A DNA stretch of 64,000 bases from CAVQGM01 sp963712065 (GTDB taxonomy: Bacteria > Actinomycetota > Acidimicrobiia > Acidimicrobiales > Acidimicrobilacustridaceae): NCBI GenBank assembly GCA_963712065.1, contig CAVQGM010000002.1, positions 1,364,001-1,428,000 of the forward strand, given 5' to 3'. The notes beneath the pieces were generated by a model. That model saw only the letters and a program-made list of their open reading frames with translations. It had not been told where the DNA came from and ran no database searches. How positions within the stretch are numbered: the stretch's first letter is position 1; each line of letters opens with the position of its first letter. Positions 31,679 to 45,229 of the stretch are shown piece by piece. The position numbers and the translations under genes were made by a program.

Positions 31679-32575
31679 TCACACGTCGAGGAAGCGGGTG
31701 ACCGCGATGCCGGCACCGAAGGCCCCCACGCCACAGCCGACGATGAACAGCAGGGCGTAGATGAACAGCAGCTCGCTCCCCGCCACGGTGAAGCCGGAGA
31801 CGAGCGGGAAGTCCTCGGGGTTGGGCAGCCACTGCTCGAAGAAGGGCTTGAACGCCGCCAGGCTGGCCACCGCGAGGACGGCACCCACGATGCCCTGCAC
31901 CAACCCCTCGACCATGAACGGCACGCGGATGAACCAGTTGGTGGCCCCCACCAGCTTCATGACCTCGATCTCCCGCCGCCGGGCGAACATCGCCATCCGG
32001 ATGGTGTTGAGGATGAGCAGGCCGGCGGCGCCGAGCAGGAAGGCGGCCACGATGAAGATGCCGACCGTCAGCCGGCTCGACAGCTCCTGCACGAGTCGGA
32101 TCGTCTCGGAGGCGTAGACCACGTCGCGCACGCCGGGCTTGCCCTCGAACTGCTGGCCGAGGGCGCTGACGACGTCGATCTCCTTGTTCACCGGGACGAC
32201 GCGGTACGAGGGCGGCAGGATCTCCGGGGTGACGCTGTCGACCATGTCGGGCGAGTCGGCGAAGAGCTGGCGGAACTCGTCGTAGGCGCCCTGCTGGTCG
32301 ACGAAGGTCTTGCGCTCGACCTCGGGGCTCTGGTCGAGATCGCTGCCGACGCTGTCGATCTGCTGCTGGGTGGCGTCGGGGTTCAGGAACACCACGAACT
32401 CGATGCCGCCCTGCCACCGCTGGGTTGCGTTCTCGACCCCGCGGTTCAGCATCAGCGACGCCCCGACGAGGAACAGCGAGACGGTGACGGTGAGGACCGA
32501 TGCCAGCGTGATCGTGAAGTTCCGGAAGAGGTTGCTGCCCGTCTCCCGGACCACGTAGTCGAGCTTGATGGCCAT
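31679..32575 (-). CDS. ftsX: Cell-division ABC transporter permease
   Basis: FtsX with FtsE relays ATPase cycles across the membrane to activate cell-wall hydrolases at the septum. The 298-residue protein has one N-terminal helix (about 20-42), an extracellular loop of about 120 residues (GGIEFVVFLNPDATQQQ onwards), and three C-terminal helices with the conserved RRREIEVMKLVGAT segment near 200-213. It starts 9 bases after the ftsE stop. Confidence 0.97.
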   Translation of the reverse strand: MAIKLDYVVRETGSNLFRNFTITLASVLTVTVSLFLVGASLMLNRGVENATQRWQGGIEFVVFLNPDATQQQIDSVGSDLDQSPEVERKTFVDQQGAYDEFRQLFADSPDMVDSVTPEILPPSYRVVPVNKEIDVVSALGQQFEGKPGVRDVVYASETIRLVQELSSRLTVGIFIVAAFLLGAAGLLILNTIRMAMFARRREIEVMKLVGATNWFIRVPFMVEGLVQGIVGAVLAVASLAAFKPFFEQWLPNPEDFPLVSGFTVAGSELLFIYALLFIVGCGVGAFGAGIAVTRFLDV

Positions 32576-32584
32576 GGCGAGCTC

Positions 32585-33262
32585 CTACTCGTAGACGCCG
32601 CGCGCCTGGTCGCGGATGATCTCACCGCGGTCGAGCTCGATCACCCGGCGGCGCATCGTGTCGACGATGCCCCGGTCGTGGGTGGCCATCACCACGGTCG
32701 TGCCCGTCTTGTTGATGCGATCGAGCAGGCGCATGATCCCGACCGAGGTGGCCGGGTCGAGGTTGCCGGTGGGCTCGTCGGCGAGGAGGATCAGCGGCCG
32801 GTTCACGAAGGCACGGGCGATGGAGACCCGCTGCTGCTCGCCGCCGGACAGCTCCGTCGGGAAGCGCTCGGCCTTGTTGCCGAGGCCGACGAGGTCGAGG
32901 ATGGCCGGCACCTGGGTCTGGATGACGTTGCGGGGCCGCCCGATGACCTCGAGGGCGAAGGCGACGTTCTCGAACACGGTCTTGGACTGCAGGAGCTTGT
33001 AGTCCTGGAAGACGCAGCCGAGGTTGCGCCGCAGGAACGGCACCTTCCACTGCGAGAGGTCGGCGATGTCCTTGCCGGCCACGAAGATGCGTCCGCCGCT
33101 CGGGTCCTCCTCCTTGTTGAGGAGGCGGATGAAGGTGGACTTGCCCGACCCCGATGCCCCGACGAGGAAGACGAACTCGCCCTTCTCGATGTCGACGGAG
33201 GCGTCGCGGAGCGCGACGACGTTGCCCTTGTAGGTCTTGGTGACGTGCTCGAGCTTGATCAT
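32585..33262 (-). CDS. ftsE: Cell-division ABC transporter ATPase
   Basis: The 225-residue ABC ATPase starts MIKLEHVTKTYKGNVVALRD. It has Walker A GASGSGKST near residues 35-43, a CVFQDYKLLQSKTVFENV Q-loop region, signature LSGGEQQR, Walker B ILLADEPTGNLD and the switch His in ATHD. It pairs with FtsX. A TACGGT hexamer about 70 bases upstream could be the promoter, so the ftsEX transcript would carry a leader. Confidence 0.97.
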   Translation of the reverse strand: MIKLEHVTKTYKGNVVALRDASVDIEKGEFVFLVGASGSGKSTFIRLLNKEEDPSGGRIFVAGKDIADLSQWKVPFLRRNLGCVFQDYKLLQSKTVFENVAFALEVIGRPRNVIQTQVPAILDLVGLGNKAERFPTELSGGEQQRVSIARAFVNRPLILLADEPTGNLDPATSVGIMRLLDRINKTGTTVVMATHDRGIVDTMRRRVIELDRGEIIRDQARGVYE

Positions 33263-33394
33263 GTGTCGCGGTGGGGTTTCAGCCGTTGGGGTGGGGCCAC
33301 GAGTCCGCCCGCTCGCCACGTCCGATGTCCCACCGTAGTCAGGACGGTGGCGCAGGTGGTGGCAGGCCCCGACCCGGGCCGGGGCCGACGCACG

Positions 33395-34513
33395 CTACTC
33401 CTCGACGGCGTCGCCCCCGGCGCGCTCCCAGCGCAAGGTGGCCTCCATCAGCCGGTCGAGGTCGCCGTCGAGCACCCCGTCGACGTTGCCGACCTCCATC
33501 CCGGACCGCAGGTCCTTCACCTGCTGGTAGGGGTGCAGCACGTAGGACCGGATCTGGGTGCCGAACCCGACGCGCTGCTTGGCGCCGGCGATGGCCTCGA
33601 GGTGCTCCTCGCGGCGCTCGCGCTCGAGGTCGGCCAGGCGCGCCTTCAGGATCTGCATGGCACGGTCCTTGTTCTGGTGCTGGCTGCGCTGGTTCTGGCA
33701 CGACACCACGATGCCGGTGGGCAGGTGGGTGATCCGCACCGCCGAGTCGGTGACGTTGACGTGCTGGCCACCGGCGCCGGACGAACGGTAGACGTCGATG
33801 CGCAGGTCCTTCGGATCGATCTCGACGTCGACGTCGCCCTCTTCGATGAACGGCACGGCGGTGAGGGCGGCGAACGCCGTCTGGCGCTTCCCCTGGGCGT
33901 TGAACGGCGACATGCGCACCAGCCGGTGCGTGCCCTTCTCCCCGCGCAGCAGCCCGTAGGCGTAGCGACCCTTCACGATGAACGTGGCCGACGAGATGCC
34001 GGCCTCCTGCCCCTCGGTGACCTCGTCGAGCTCGAGGTCGAAGCCCCGGCGCTCGGCCCACCGCCGGTACATGCGCAGCAGCATCTCGGCCCAGTCCTGC
34101 GCGTCGGTGCCACCCTCGCCGGCGTGGATCTCGCAGACCGCGTCGTTGGCGTCGTACTCGCCGGTGAACAGCGAGCGCAGCTCGAGCTCGTCCAGTCGGC
34201 GGGCGATGGCCGCCACCTGTTCGTCGAGCTCGCCCTCGACCGACTCGTCGGCCTCTTCGCGCGCCAGCTCGGCGAGCGTCTCGACGTCGTCGATCGCCCG
34301 TTCGAGCTCGCCGTACACCTCGAGGTCGCCGGTGACGCCGGCCAGCTCGGCGGTGACCTTGCGGGCGACGTCGGGGTCGTCCCACAGATCGGGCCGCGAC
34401 GCCTCGGTCTCGAGTTGGGGGCGGATGCGCTCGAGCTCGTCGATGCGCAGGTACTCGTGGGCCTCGGTGAGACGACGACGCAGGGACGCGAGGAGCTCGG
34501 AGAAGTCCTTCAT
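33395..34513 (-). CDS. prfB: Peptide chain release factor 2
   Basis: RF2 reads UGA and UAA stops and hydrolyses peptidyl-tRNA. The 372-residue protein has the RF2 anticodon tripeptide SPF in RMSPFNAQGKRQT, the catalytic GGQ in SGAGGQHVNVTDSAV and the superdomain block CQNQRSQHQNKDRAM. It is in one uninterrupted frame: the programmed +1 frameshift with an in-frame UGA known from many bacteria is absent. It follows secA by 12 bases, so the two genes are likely co-transcribed. Confidence 0.97.
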   Translation of the reverse strand: MKDFSELLASLRRRLTEAHEYLRIDELERIRPQLETEASRPDLWDDPDVARKVTAELAGVTGDLEVYGELERAIDDVETLAELAREEADESVEGELDEQVAAIARRLDELELRSLFTGEYDANDAVCEIHAGEGGTDAQDWAEMLLRMYRRWAERRGFDLELDEVTEGQEAGISSATFIVKGRYAYGLLRGEKGTHRLVRMSPFNAQGKRQTAFAALTAVPFIEEGDVDVEIDPKDLRIDVYRSSGAGGQHVNVTDSAVRITHLPTGIVVSCQNQRSQHQNKDRAMQILKARLADLERERREEHLEAIAGAKQRVGFGTQIRSYVLHPYQQVKDLRSGMEVGNVDGVLDGDLDRLMEATLRWERAGGDAVEE

Positions 34514-34525
34514 GGGCGGGCCGGG

Positions 34526-37252
<2,727 letters not shown>

Positions 37253-37291
37253 GGGAGGCACCACTGTACCGGGGTGCCGCCCGGCGGGACC

Positions 37292-38020
37292 TCACACCAC
37301 GGGCGCCGGCGCCAACCGGTCGAGGACCGCCTCGGCCCGGGTGTGGCGGGCCAACCGGTCGAGGGCGTTGCGCACGACCGCAGACCGTCGGGCCGCCTCC
37401 ACGTCGTCGGCCCCGCCGGTCCCGAGACCGGCGCCGGCGTACGCCAGCAGGGCCTCGCGCTCGGCCGTCGACAGGGCCGGCGGCTCGATCGGTGGGCGGA
37501 CCGAGCCGCGGCGCACGGCCAGGCGGTCGTACTCGGCGACCACCGCGTTCACGACCTCGGTCGGCAGGACCGGGCGTCGGCGCGCCGCCAGGCGCACCAC
37601 GGCGGCCGCCTGCTCGGGGGCGCGTGCGGCGGGCAGGAAGGCGGTGACCCCCGCCCGAACGGCTCGCAGGCCGTGGTCGGCCTCGTCGGATGCCAGTGCC
37701 ACCACCTGGACCCCGGGCACCAGCTCGGCCAACGCGGCAGCCGCCGGCGGCCCGCCCTTCGGGGGGAGGCCGGGGCCCAGCACGACCACGTCGGGGACGA
37801 GCTCGCGGGCGCGGGCCCGGAGCTGATCGGCATCGGCCGCCTCGTCCATGACCTCGATGTCGGGCTCGTCACCGAGGACCACGTGAAGGCGGCGACGGAC
37901 GAGCACGAGCTCGTCGGCCACGATGACCCGGATGACGGCGTCGTGCCACTTCCCTCCGACGCGCAGGCCGGCGACCGCCCCCGCGTCACGGTCGGGCGTC
38001 GCGATCGCGGCAACGCTCAT
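37292..38020 (-). CDS. Degenerate response-regulator-like protein (pseudo-receiver plus HTH-like tail)
   Basis: The 242-residue protein has a NarL-like receiver at about 28-140: IRVIVADELVLVRRRLHVVL with an acidic pair (Asp36, Glu37). The phosphorylated Asp is replaced by Gly82 in VVVLGPGLPP, and the conserved Lys is missing (AFLPAA). The tail (about 185-240) resembles a decayed LuxR helix-turn-helix (LSTAEREALLAYA to HTRAEAVLDRL). It is therefore unlikely to be phosphorylated. Its ATG overlaps the stop of the FlgM-like gene by four bases. Confidence 0.75.
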   Translation of the reverse strand: MSVAAIATPDRDAGAVAGLRVGGKWHDAVIRVIVADELVLVRRRLHVVLGDEPDIEVMDEAADADQLRARARELVPDVVVLGPGLPPKGGPPAAAALAELVPGVQVVALASDEADHGLRAVRAGVTAFLPAARAPEQAAAVVRLAARRRPVLPTEVVNAVVAEYDRLAVRRGSVRPPIEPPALSTAEREALLAYAGAGLGTGGADDVEAARRSAVVRNALDRLARHTRAEAVLDRLAPAPVV

Positions 38021-38280
38021 CGGAGTCGATCGCACACGAGGCGACCGACCATGCGGTCGGCGAGGGCGTCGTCGGTGGGAATCTGCCCCGAAGCGAGGAG
38101 CCGGCGGGCGCGGGCCAGGCGCTCGGCCCGCCCGATGGGGGCGCCGAGTACCTGCTCGACCACTGCGAGTGGGATGTCACCCGGCCGGTGCCTCTCGACC
38201 GAGTGGCGGCCCGTATGCGGCTCGCCCGAGCTGCGGAGCGCCTGGAGTGAACGTTCGACCTGCACGTTCGTCGGTTGCAT
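38017..38280 (-). CDS. Small FlgM-like protein, possible anti-sigma factor
   Basis: The 87-residue protein is charged, with an unstructured-looking N-terminus and a helical C-terminus. RAERLARARRLLASGQIPTDDALADRMVGRLV near residues 51-82 resembles the FlgM sigma-binding end (R-x-x-[KR]-[IL]-x-x-L-x-x-G then an Asp/Ala helix). No flagellar genes are in the window. It sits between comF and the pseudo-receiver gene and overlaps the latter by four bases. The FlgM call is tentative. Confidence 0.55.
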   Translation of the reverse strand: MQPTNVQVERSLQALRSSGEPHTGRHSVERHRPGDIPLAVVEQVLGAPIGRAERLARARRLLASGQIPTDDALADRMVGRLVCDRLR

Positions 38281-38282
38281 GG

Positions 38283-38936
38283 CTATCCGATCGCTTCGGT
38301 GTGTCCTGCGTCCCCGCGATCTTCGGCACCCCCGACGACCACCTTGAGTGGTGTCCGTGCCAGTGCCAGGCCGTGCACGGACACCGCGCCGGCGACGCGG
38401 AGGGCCGACGCCGCGTGACGCAGCGTGGCGCCCGTCGTCACCACGTCGTCCACCAACAGGACGCGCCCGGGCGGCCGGGGGCGCCCTTCGAAGCGCGCCC
38501 CCGACCGACGGTCGGCGGCGGCCCGACCGGTCTGGGGAGGGCCGTGCCGGCGCAGCGTCGCGACGCACCGCAGCCCGAGGGCGCGCGCCACCGCCCGGGC
38601 CAGCACCTCGGCCTGGTCGTACCCGCGACGGCGGCGACGGACCCGGGTCGTCGGCGCCCACGTGACGGCGTCGACGACGGCGCGGTCGACGCACCCGGCG
38701 AGGGCGCCGGCGACCCGGTCGAGCCCGGCGTGGCGTCCCCGGTACTTCAGCCCGACGACGAGGTCACGCCCACGACCCTCGTAGCCGACGAGGGCGACGA
38801 ACGAGTCGAGCCCCGGCAACCCGCCGCCCGGGGCCGGTCGGAGGACGGCGAGGCACGCCGGGCACGGCGTCGGCCCCGCCCGCCCACAGGCGGCGCAGCG
38901 GACCGGCAGGAGGAGGTCGAGGAGCGAGGCGGGCAC
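38283..38936 (-). CDS. comF: ComF-family phosphoribosyltransferase-like protein
   Basis: The 217-residue ComF protein has an N-terminal zinc-finger-like pair (CAACGRAGPTPCPAC near residues 14-28) and a type I PRTase domain with the PRPP loop VLLVDDVVTTGATL near 160-173, plus YDQAEVLARAVA. ComF is needed for DNA uptake in competent bacteria and has unclear roles elsewhere. The GTG at 38936 is preceded at 6 bases by TAGCCT. It is followed 2 bases later by the FlgM-like gene. Confidence 0.9.
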   Translation of the reverse strand: MPASLLDLLLPVRCAACGRAGPTPCPACLAVLRPAPGGGLPGLDSFVALVGYEGRGRDLVVGLKYRGRHAGLDRVAGALAGCVDRAVVDAVTWAPTTRVRRRRRGYDQAEVLARAVARALGLRCVATLRRHGPPQTGRAAADRRSGARFEGRPRPPGRVLLVDDVVTTGATLRHAASALRVAGAVSVHGLALARTPLKVVVGGAEDRGDAGHTEAIG

Positions 38937-38942
38937 GGCCCG

Positions 38943-38948
38943 AGGCTA
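38943..38948 (-). promoter_or_regulatory. Candidate -10 hexamer (TAGCCT) of comF
   Basis: TAGCCT on the minus strand ends 6 bases before the GTG start, with no Shine-Dalgarno. Confidence 0.5.
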
Positions 38949-39012
38949 CGGAGCGGGCCTGACAGGAACGCCCGCCCCGGGACCGCGCCGGGGCCGTCCG
39001 GGGCCGCGCCGG

Positions 39013-39981
<969 letters not shown>

Positions 39982-39994
39982 GTCGGGCGCCGGC

Positions 39995-40837
39995 TCACTC
40001 GGGGGCGAGCAGCGGCGGGTCGTCGCCGGCGAGGATCGCCTCCATCCGCCGGCGGATCGACGGCGCCACGGTCTCGTGCGTCAGCACGTAGAAGCGGCGC
40101 TCGCGCACCGCGTCGACCACCCGGCCGGCGACCACGGCGGGGTCCATGCCCTGGTCGATGGCGGCCCGCAGGATCTCCATCATCGCCTGGCGCTCGGCAG
40201 GGGGCTCCGCCTCCACTCCCCCGGCGGCGGCCGCCTGGTCGTCGATCGCCTTGGCGATGTTGGTGCGGACCCAGCTCGGGCACAGCACCGAGATGCCGAC
40301 CTGCGACCCGGTCATCCTCAGCTCGTTGAACGCCGTCTCGGATGCGGCCACCACGCCGTACTTGGCGATGGTGTACGGGCCCATGAACGGGGCCGCGAAC
40401 AGGCCGGCCACCGAGGCCGTGTTGACGATGTGGCCCTCGTCCTGGGCGATCAGCACCGGCAGGAAGGCTCGCATGCCGTACAGCACGCCCCACAGGTCGA
40501 CGTCGATGACCCGGCGCCACTGGTCGAGGTCCATCTCGGCGAAGCCGCCGCCGCCGCCGATGCCGGCGTTGTTGCAGACCACGTGCACGGTGCCGAACGC
40601 GTCGACGGTTTGGTCGCGCAGCGCGTCGACCTGGTCGGCGTCGGCTACGTCACAGTGCCTGGTGACGACCTCCGTGCCGCGGTCACGCAGCACGGCGGCC
40701 ACCGCCTCGAGGCCGGCGTCGTCGACGTCGGCGACGACCAGCCTCGCCCCCTCGGCGGCGAACGCCTCGGCGAGCCCGCGACCGATCCCCGACGCCGCGC
40801 CGGTGACCAGCGCGACCTTCCCCCTCAGTTGATCCAT
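39995..40837 (-). CDS. Short-chain dehydrogenase/reductase
   Basis: The 280-residue classical SDR has the NAD(P) motif TGAASGIGRG near residues 12-21, NNAGIG near 89-94, the active-site Ser in NTASVAG and Tyr-Lys in YTIAKYG near 155-161. The Asp after strand 2 (VVADVDD) suggests NAD preference. Substrate is unknown. The ATG at 40837 is preceded at 6 bases by TACCCT. It may share a transcript with mtnA. Confidence 0.93.
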   Translation of the reverse strand: MDQLRGKVALVTGAASGIGRGLAEAFAAEGARLVVADVDDAGLEAVAAVLRDRGTEVVTRHCDVADADQVDALRDQTVDAFGTVHVVCNNAGIGGGGGFAEMDLDQWRRVIDVDLWGVLYGMRAFLPVLIAQDEGHIVNTASVAGLFAAPFMGPYTIAKYGVVAASETAFNELRMTGSQVGISVLCPSWVRTNIAKAIDDQAAAAGGVEAEPPAERQAMMEILRAAIDQGMDPAVVAGRVVDAVRERRFYVLTHETVAPSIRRRMEAILAGDDPPLLAPE

Positions 40838-40843
40838 GCGGGA

Positions 40844-40849
40844 AGGGTA
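40844..40849 (-). promoter_or_regulatory. Candidate -10 hexamer (TACCCT) of the SDR gene
   Basis: TACCCT on the minus strand ends 6 bases before the SDR ATG at 40837, giving a leaderless start between ahcY and the SDR. Confidence 0.5.
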
Positions 40850-40856
40850 GGCGGGC

Positions 40857-42335
<1,479 letters not shown>

Positions 42336-42447
42336 GGAAGGCTTTCCTCCAGCGCGTCGAAGCGGGGGTCGTGAGACCGTCTGCATTCGGGGCTGGGGTC
42401 GTCTGACGCCGGTCGGGACAGCCCGTCGGCGGCAGTGTACCCGCGGC

Positions 42448-43491
42448 TCAGTCCCGAGCCAGCCGTTCGACGACCAGGTCGAGCGCCGGCATCGGTCCCG
42501 GATCGACGTCGGCCAGGAAGGCGAGGTGGAGCGCGACGACCTCGCCCACGAAGGTCAGGTCCAGCAGCTGGGCGAGGAGGCCCTCGCCCTCGGCCTGCAC
42601 GGTGGCCACGTCGGCCACCACCTCGTCGGTGAGCTCGCGCACCAGATCGAAGCACCGCATGACCTGGGGGTGCTCGAAGTCGTGGCGCAGGAGGACCAGG
42701 TGCAGGAGCTGGCGGGTCACGTCACCGTGCTGTCCCCAGCCGGCCAGCTCGTTGTGGCACAGCTCGGGCACGACGTTGCTGAACGCCGGCGCCTTGGCCC
42801 GCTCGTTGACGAGCTGCTTCCAGCGGAGCGCGGCGAGACCGCCCGGGCCGCCACCCCCGTAGACGAGGGGCACCCGTCGATCGAGGTGGCGGGCGAGGTC
42901 GAGCTCCGGACCCGCACCGCCGACCACGCGGTCCCGGCGCCGACCGAGCTGGTCCTCGGCGGCCGTGACCCACGCCTCGGCTCCCGGGAACAGCCCGACC
43001 CGGTCGAGCACGACGAGGGGCGCCACGGTGGCCGCCGTCGGCGACGTGCCGTCGGCCGGGAGCGGCACGTGCACACCTCCCCAGTCGGACACCGAAGTGG
43101 CCAGCGGCCCCCCGGCGGAGACACCGACCACGTGACCGCCGGCGGCGGCGGCGTCGGCCGCCGCCTCGACGACCTCGTCGGTGGTGCCGGTCGCCGACAG
43201 CGCCAGCACGAGCGTGTGCTCGTCGACGAAGTTGGGGATGCCGTAGCCCTTGTGCACGACGACGGGCACGGCCATGAACGGTCCGGCCACCTCGCGCACG
43301 AGCTCGCCGACGAACCCGGAGTCACCCATCCCGAGCACGACGACGTGCTCGACGTCGTCGTGAGCCGGCAAGCGATCGGCGGCGCTGGCGACCACGGCGG
43401 AGGTCACCGCCGCCTGGGCGGCGAACTGCTCCGGGAGCGCCATCGTGGCCTCCCAGAGCCCGAGCGTGTCGAGCGCGTCGCCGGGCGCCAT
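42448..43491 (-). CDS. SIS-domain phosphosugar isomerase (PGI/PMI type)
   Basis: The 347-residue protein has an N-terminal SIS domain (VVVLGMGDSGFVGELVREVAG near 50-70, LALSATGTTDEVVEAA near 95-110) and a C-terminal bacterial PGI/PMI domain (RWKQLVNERAKAPAFSNVVPELCHNELAGW). It should interconvert fructose 6-phosphate with glucose or mannose 6-phosphate. Homologues lie beside manB/pmmA in mycobacteria, as here, which favours supply of mannose 6-phosphate. Confidence 0.88.
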   Translation of the reverse strand: MAPGDALDTLGLWEATMALPEQFAAQAAVTSAVVASAADRLPAHDDVEHVVVLGMGDSGFVGELVREVAGPFMAVPVVVHKGYGIPNFVDEHTLVLALSATGTTDEVVEAAADAAAAGGHVVGVSAGGPLATSVSDWGGVHVPLPADGTSPTAATVAPLVVLDRVGLFPGAEAWVTAAEDQLGRRRDRVVGGAGPELDLARHLDRRVPLVYGGGGPGGLAALRWKQLVNERAKAPAFSNVVPELCHNELAGWGQHGDVTRQLLHLVLLRHDFEHPQVMRCFDLVRELTDEVVADVATVQAEGEGLLAQLLDLTFVGEVVALHLAFLADVDPGPMPALDLVVERLARD

Positions 43492-43495
43492 CGGC

Positions 43496-43732
43496 TCAGG
43501 CGTCGAACGTGGGACGGATGCCCTCGGCCTCGGCCTTGGCGAGGAGGCGGTCGTGCTCGGCGTCGTCGACCGACTCGGCCTCGTCGACGAGCATGATCGG
43601 GATGTCGTCGCGGATGGCGTACCGACGATGGAGTCGCGGGTTGTAGAGCGCGTCCTCGTCGGCGAAGTACAAGAGGGGTCCCTTGTCCTCCGGGCAGGCC
43701 AGGATCTCGAGCAGCTGCGGGTCGAGTGCCAC
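43496..43732 (-). CDS. Trm112-like small protein
   Basis: The 78-residue protein of the Trm112/UPF0434 type reads LDPQLLEILACPEDKGPLLYF near the N-terminus and LYNPRLHRRYAIRDDIPIMLVDEA near 29-52. Only one Cys of the usual zinc pair is visible. Bacterial members are of unknown function and sit next to phosphomannomutase in actinobacteria. The GTG at 43732 follows the pmmA stop by 2 bases and its own stop is 4 bases before the SIS gene, so the three form an operon. Confidence 0.88.
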   Translation of the reverse strand: MALDPQLLEILACPEDKGPLLYFADEDALYNPRLHRRYAIRDDIPIMLVDEAESVDDAEHDRLLAKAEAEGIRPTFDA

Positions 43733-43734
43733 GG

Positions 43735-45138
43735 TCAGGTCCCCTCGTTCGGGCCCTGCGCCTCGACCAGGTGGCCGCGGACCTCGGCGACGCGTGCGTC
43801 GCACGCCTCGGCGTTCGCGGCCTCGACGTTGAGGCGCAGGAGCGGTTCGGTGTTCGAGGGACGGAGGTTGAACCACCAGTCCCCGAGGTCGACGGTCAGG
43901 CCGTCGAGGCGGTCCTGCTCGGCCTCGCCGTAGATCTCGGCGATCCGGTCGATGACGGCCGCCGGATCGGACACGCGCGTGTTGATCTCGCCGGAGTCCG
44001 CGTAGCGCTCGAACGGCTTGCGGAACTCCGACAACGGCGTGCCGGCCTTGGACAGCGCTTCGAGCACGGACACCGCAGCGATGATGCCGGAATCGGCCCG
44101 GTAGTTGTCGCGGAAGTAGTAGTGGCCCGAGTGCTCACCGCCGAACGCGGCGCCCGTCTCGGCCATCACCTGCTTGATGAACGAGTGGCCCACGCGGGTG
44201 CGCACCGGCGTGCCGCCGTGCTCCCGGACCAGCTCGGGCACCGCCTTCGAGCAGATCAGGTTGTGGAGGATGATCGAGCCGGGGTGCTTGTCGAGCTGGG
44301 ACACCGCGACCATGGCCGTGGTCAGCGAACCCGACACGAGCTGGCCCTGGTCGTCGACGAGGAAGACCCGGTCGGCGTCCCCGTCGAACGCCAGCCCCAC
44401 GTCGGCGCCCCGCTGTCGAACGAGCGCCTGGAGGTCGCGGAGGTTCTCGGGCTGGATCGGGTCGGCGGGGTGGTTCGGGAAGGTGCCGTCGAGCTCGCCG
44501 TAGAGCATCTCGAGCTCGAACGGCAGCCCGGCGAACACCGCCGGGGCGGTCAGGCCACCCATGCCGTTGGCGGCGTCGGCCACCACCCGCAGCGGGCGAA
44601 GCGCGCCGACGTCGACGAACGAGTGGACGTGCTCGGCGAAGATCTCCAGGGCGTCGTCGCGACGCGAGACCGACCCCGGCGTCGACACCGGAGGCAACCC
44701 GGCCAGGGTGTCGGCCTTGATCCGGCCGAGCCCCGTCTCCTCGCCCACCGGGCGGGCGCCGGCCAGGCAGAGCTTGATCCCGTTGTACTGCGCCGGGTTG
44801 TGCGAGGCGGTGAGCATGGCGCCCGGCGCGTCGAAGTGGCCGGCGGCGAAGAAGAGCAGGTCGGTGGACGCCAGGCCGAGGTGGACCACGTCGAGGCCCT
44901 GGCTGGCGACCCCACGGGCGAACGCGTCGGCGAACTCCTCGCCGGTCGGGCGCATGTCGTGGGCGACGAGCACGCGGTCGGCGGGCTCGTCGTCGCTCGT
45001 GGTCTCGTCGGCGGCGAACCGGGCGAAGCCGGCGCCCACCCGTTCGATGATGGTGGCGTCGATCTGGTCGGGGACGGTGCCCCGCACGTCGTAGGCCTTG
45101 AAGATGGCGTCGAGCGACGCAGCGTCGAGGGAAGCCAT
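43735..45138 (-). CDS. manB: Phosphomannomutase/phosphoglucomutase
   Basis: This enzyme isomerises mannose 6-phosphate and mannose 1-phosphate, feeding GDP-mannose. The 467-residue protein has FKAYDVRGTVPDQI at the N-terminus, the phosphoserine loop TASHNPAQYNGIK near 110-122, the metal loop DGDADR, the sugar loop GGEHSGHY and the phosphate loop RPSNTEPLLR. The hexamer TAGTGT lies 9 bases before the ATG. It heads the manB, Trm112-like, SIS operon. Confidence 0.96.
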   Translation of the reverse strand: MASLDAASLDAIFKAYDVRGTVPDQIDATIIERVGAGFARFAADETTSDDEPADRVLVAHDMRPTGEEFADAFARGVASQGLDVVHLGLASTDLLFFAAGHFDAPGAMLTASHNPAQYNGIKLCLAGARPVGEETGLGRIKADTLAGLPPVSTPGSVSRRDDALEIFAEHVHSFVDVGALRPLRVVADAANGMGGLTAPAVFAGLPFELEMLYGELDGTFPNHPADPIQPENLRDLQALVRQRGADVGLAFDGDADRVFLVDDQGQLVSGSLTTAMVAVSQLDKHPGSIILHNLICSKAVPELVREHGGTPVRTRVGHSFIKQVMAETGAAFGGEHSGHYYFRDNYRADSGIIAAVSVLEALSKAGTPLSEFRKPFERYADSGEINTRVSDPAAVIDRIAEIYGEAEQDRLDGLTVDLGDWWFNLRPSNTEPLLRLNVEAANAEACDARVAEVRGHLVEAQGPNEGT

Positions 45139-45147
45139 GGACGACAG

Positions 45148-45153
45148 ACACTA
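45148..45153 (-). promoter_or_regulatory. Candidate -10 hexamer (TAGTGT) of the manB operon
   Basis: TAGTGT on the minus strand ends 9 bases before the manB ATG; no Shine-Dalgarno is present between them. Confidence 0.4.
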
Positions 45154-45229
45154 GCGGTACCGCCTGGCCCCCCCGGGCGGCGGCGGGTGGGAGGGGTACG
45201 GCGCGGGAGGGAGCCGCCTCGACGCGGCG

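Noticed and set aside
42336..42440. S-adenosylhomocysteine riboswitch in the ahcY leader
   Set aside because: A leader of suitable length exists, but the conserved GAGGAGCGCTGC core of that riboswitch is absent; the similar GACGCGCTGGAGG stretch contains only the ribosome-binding site.
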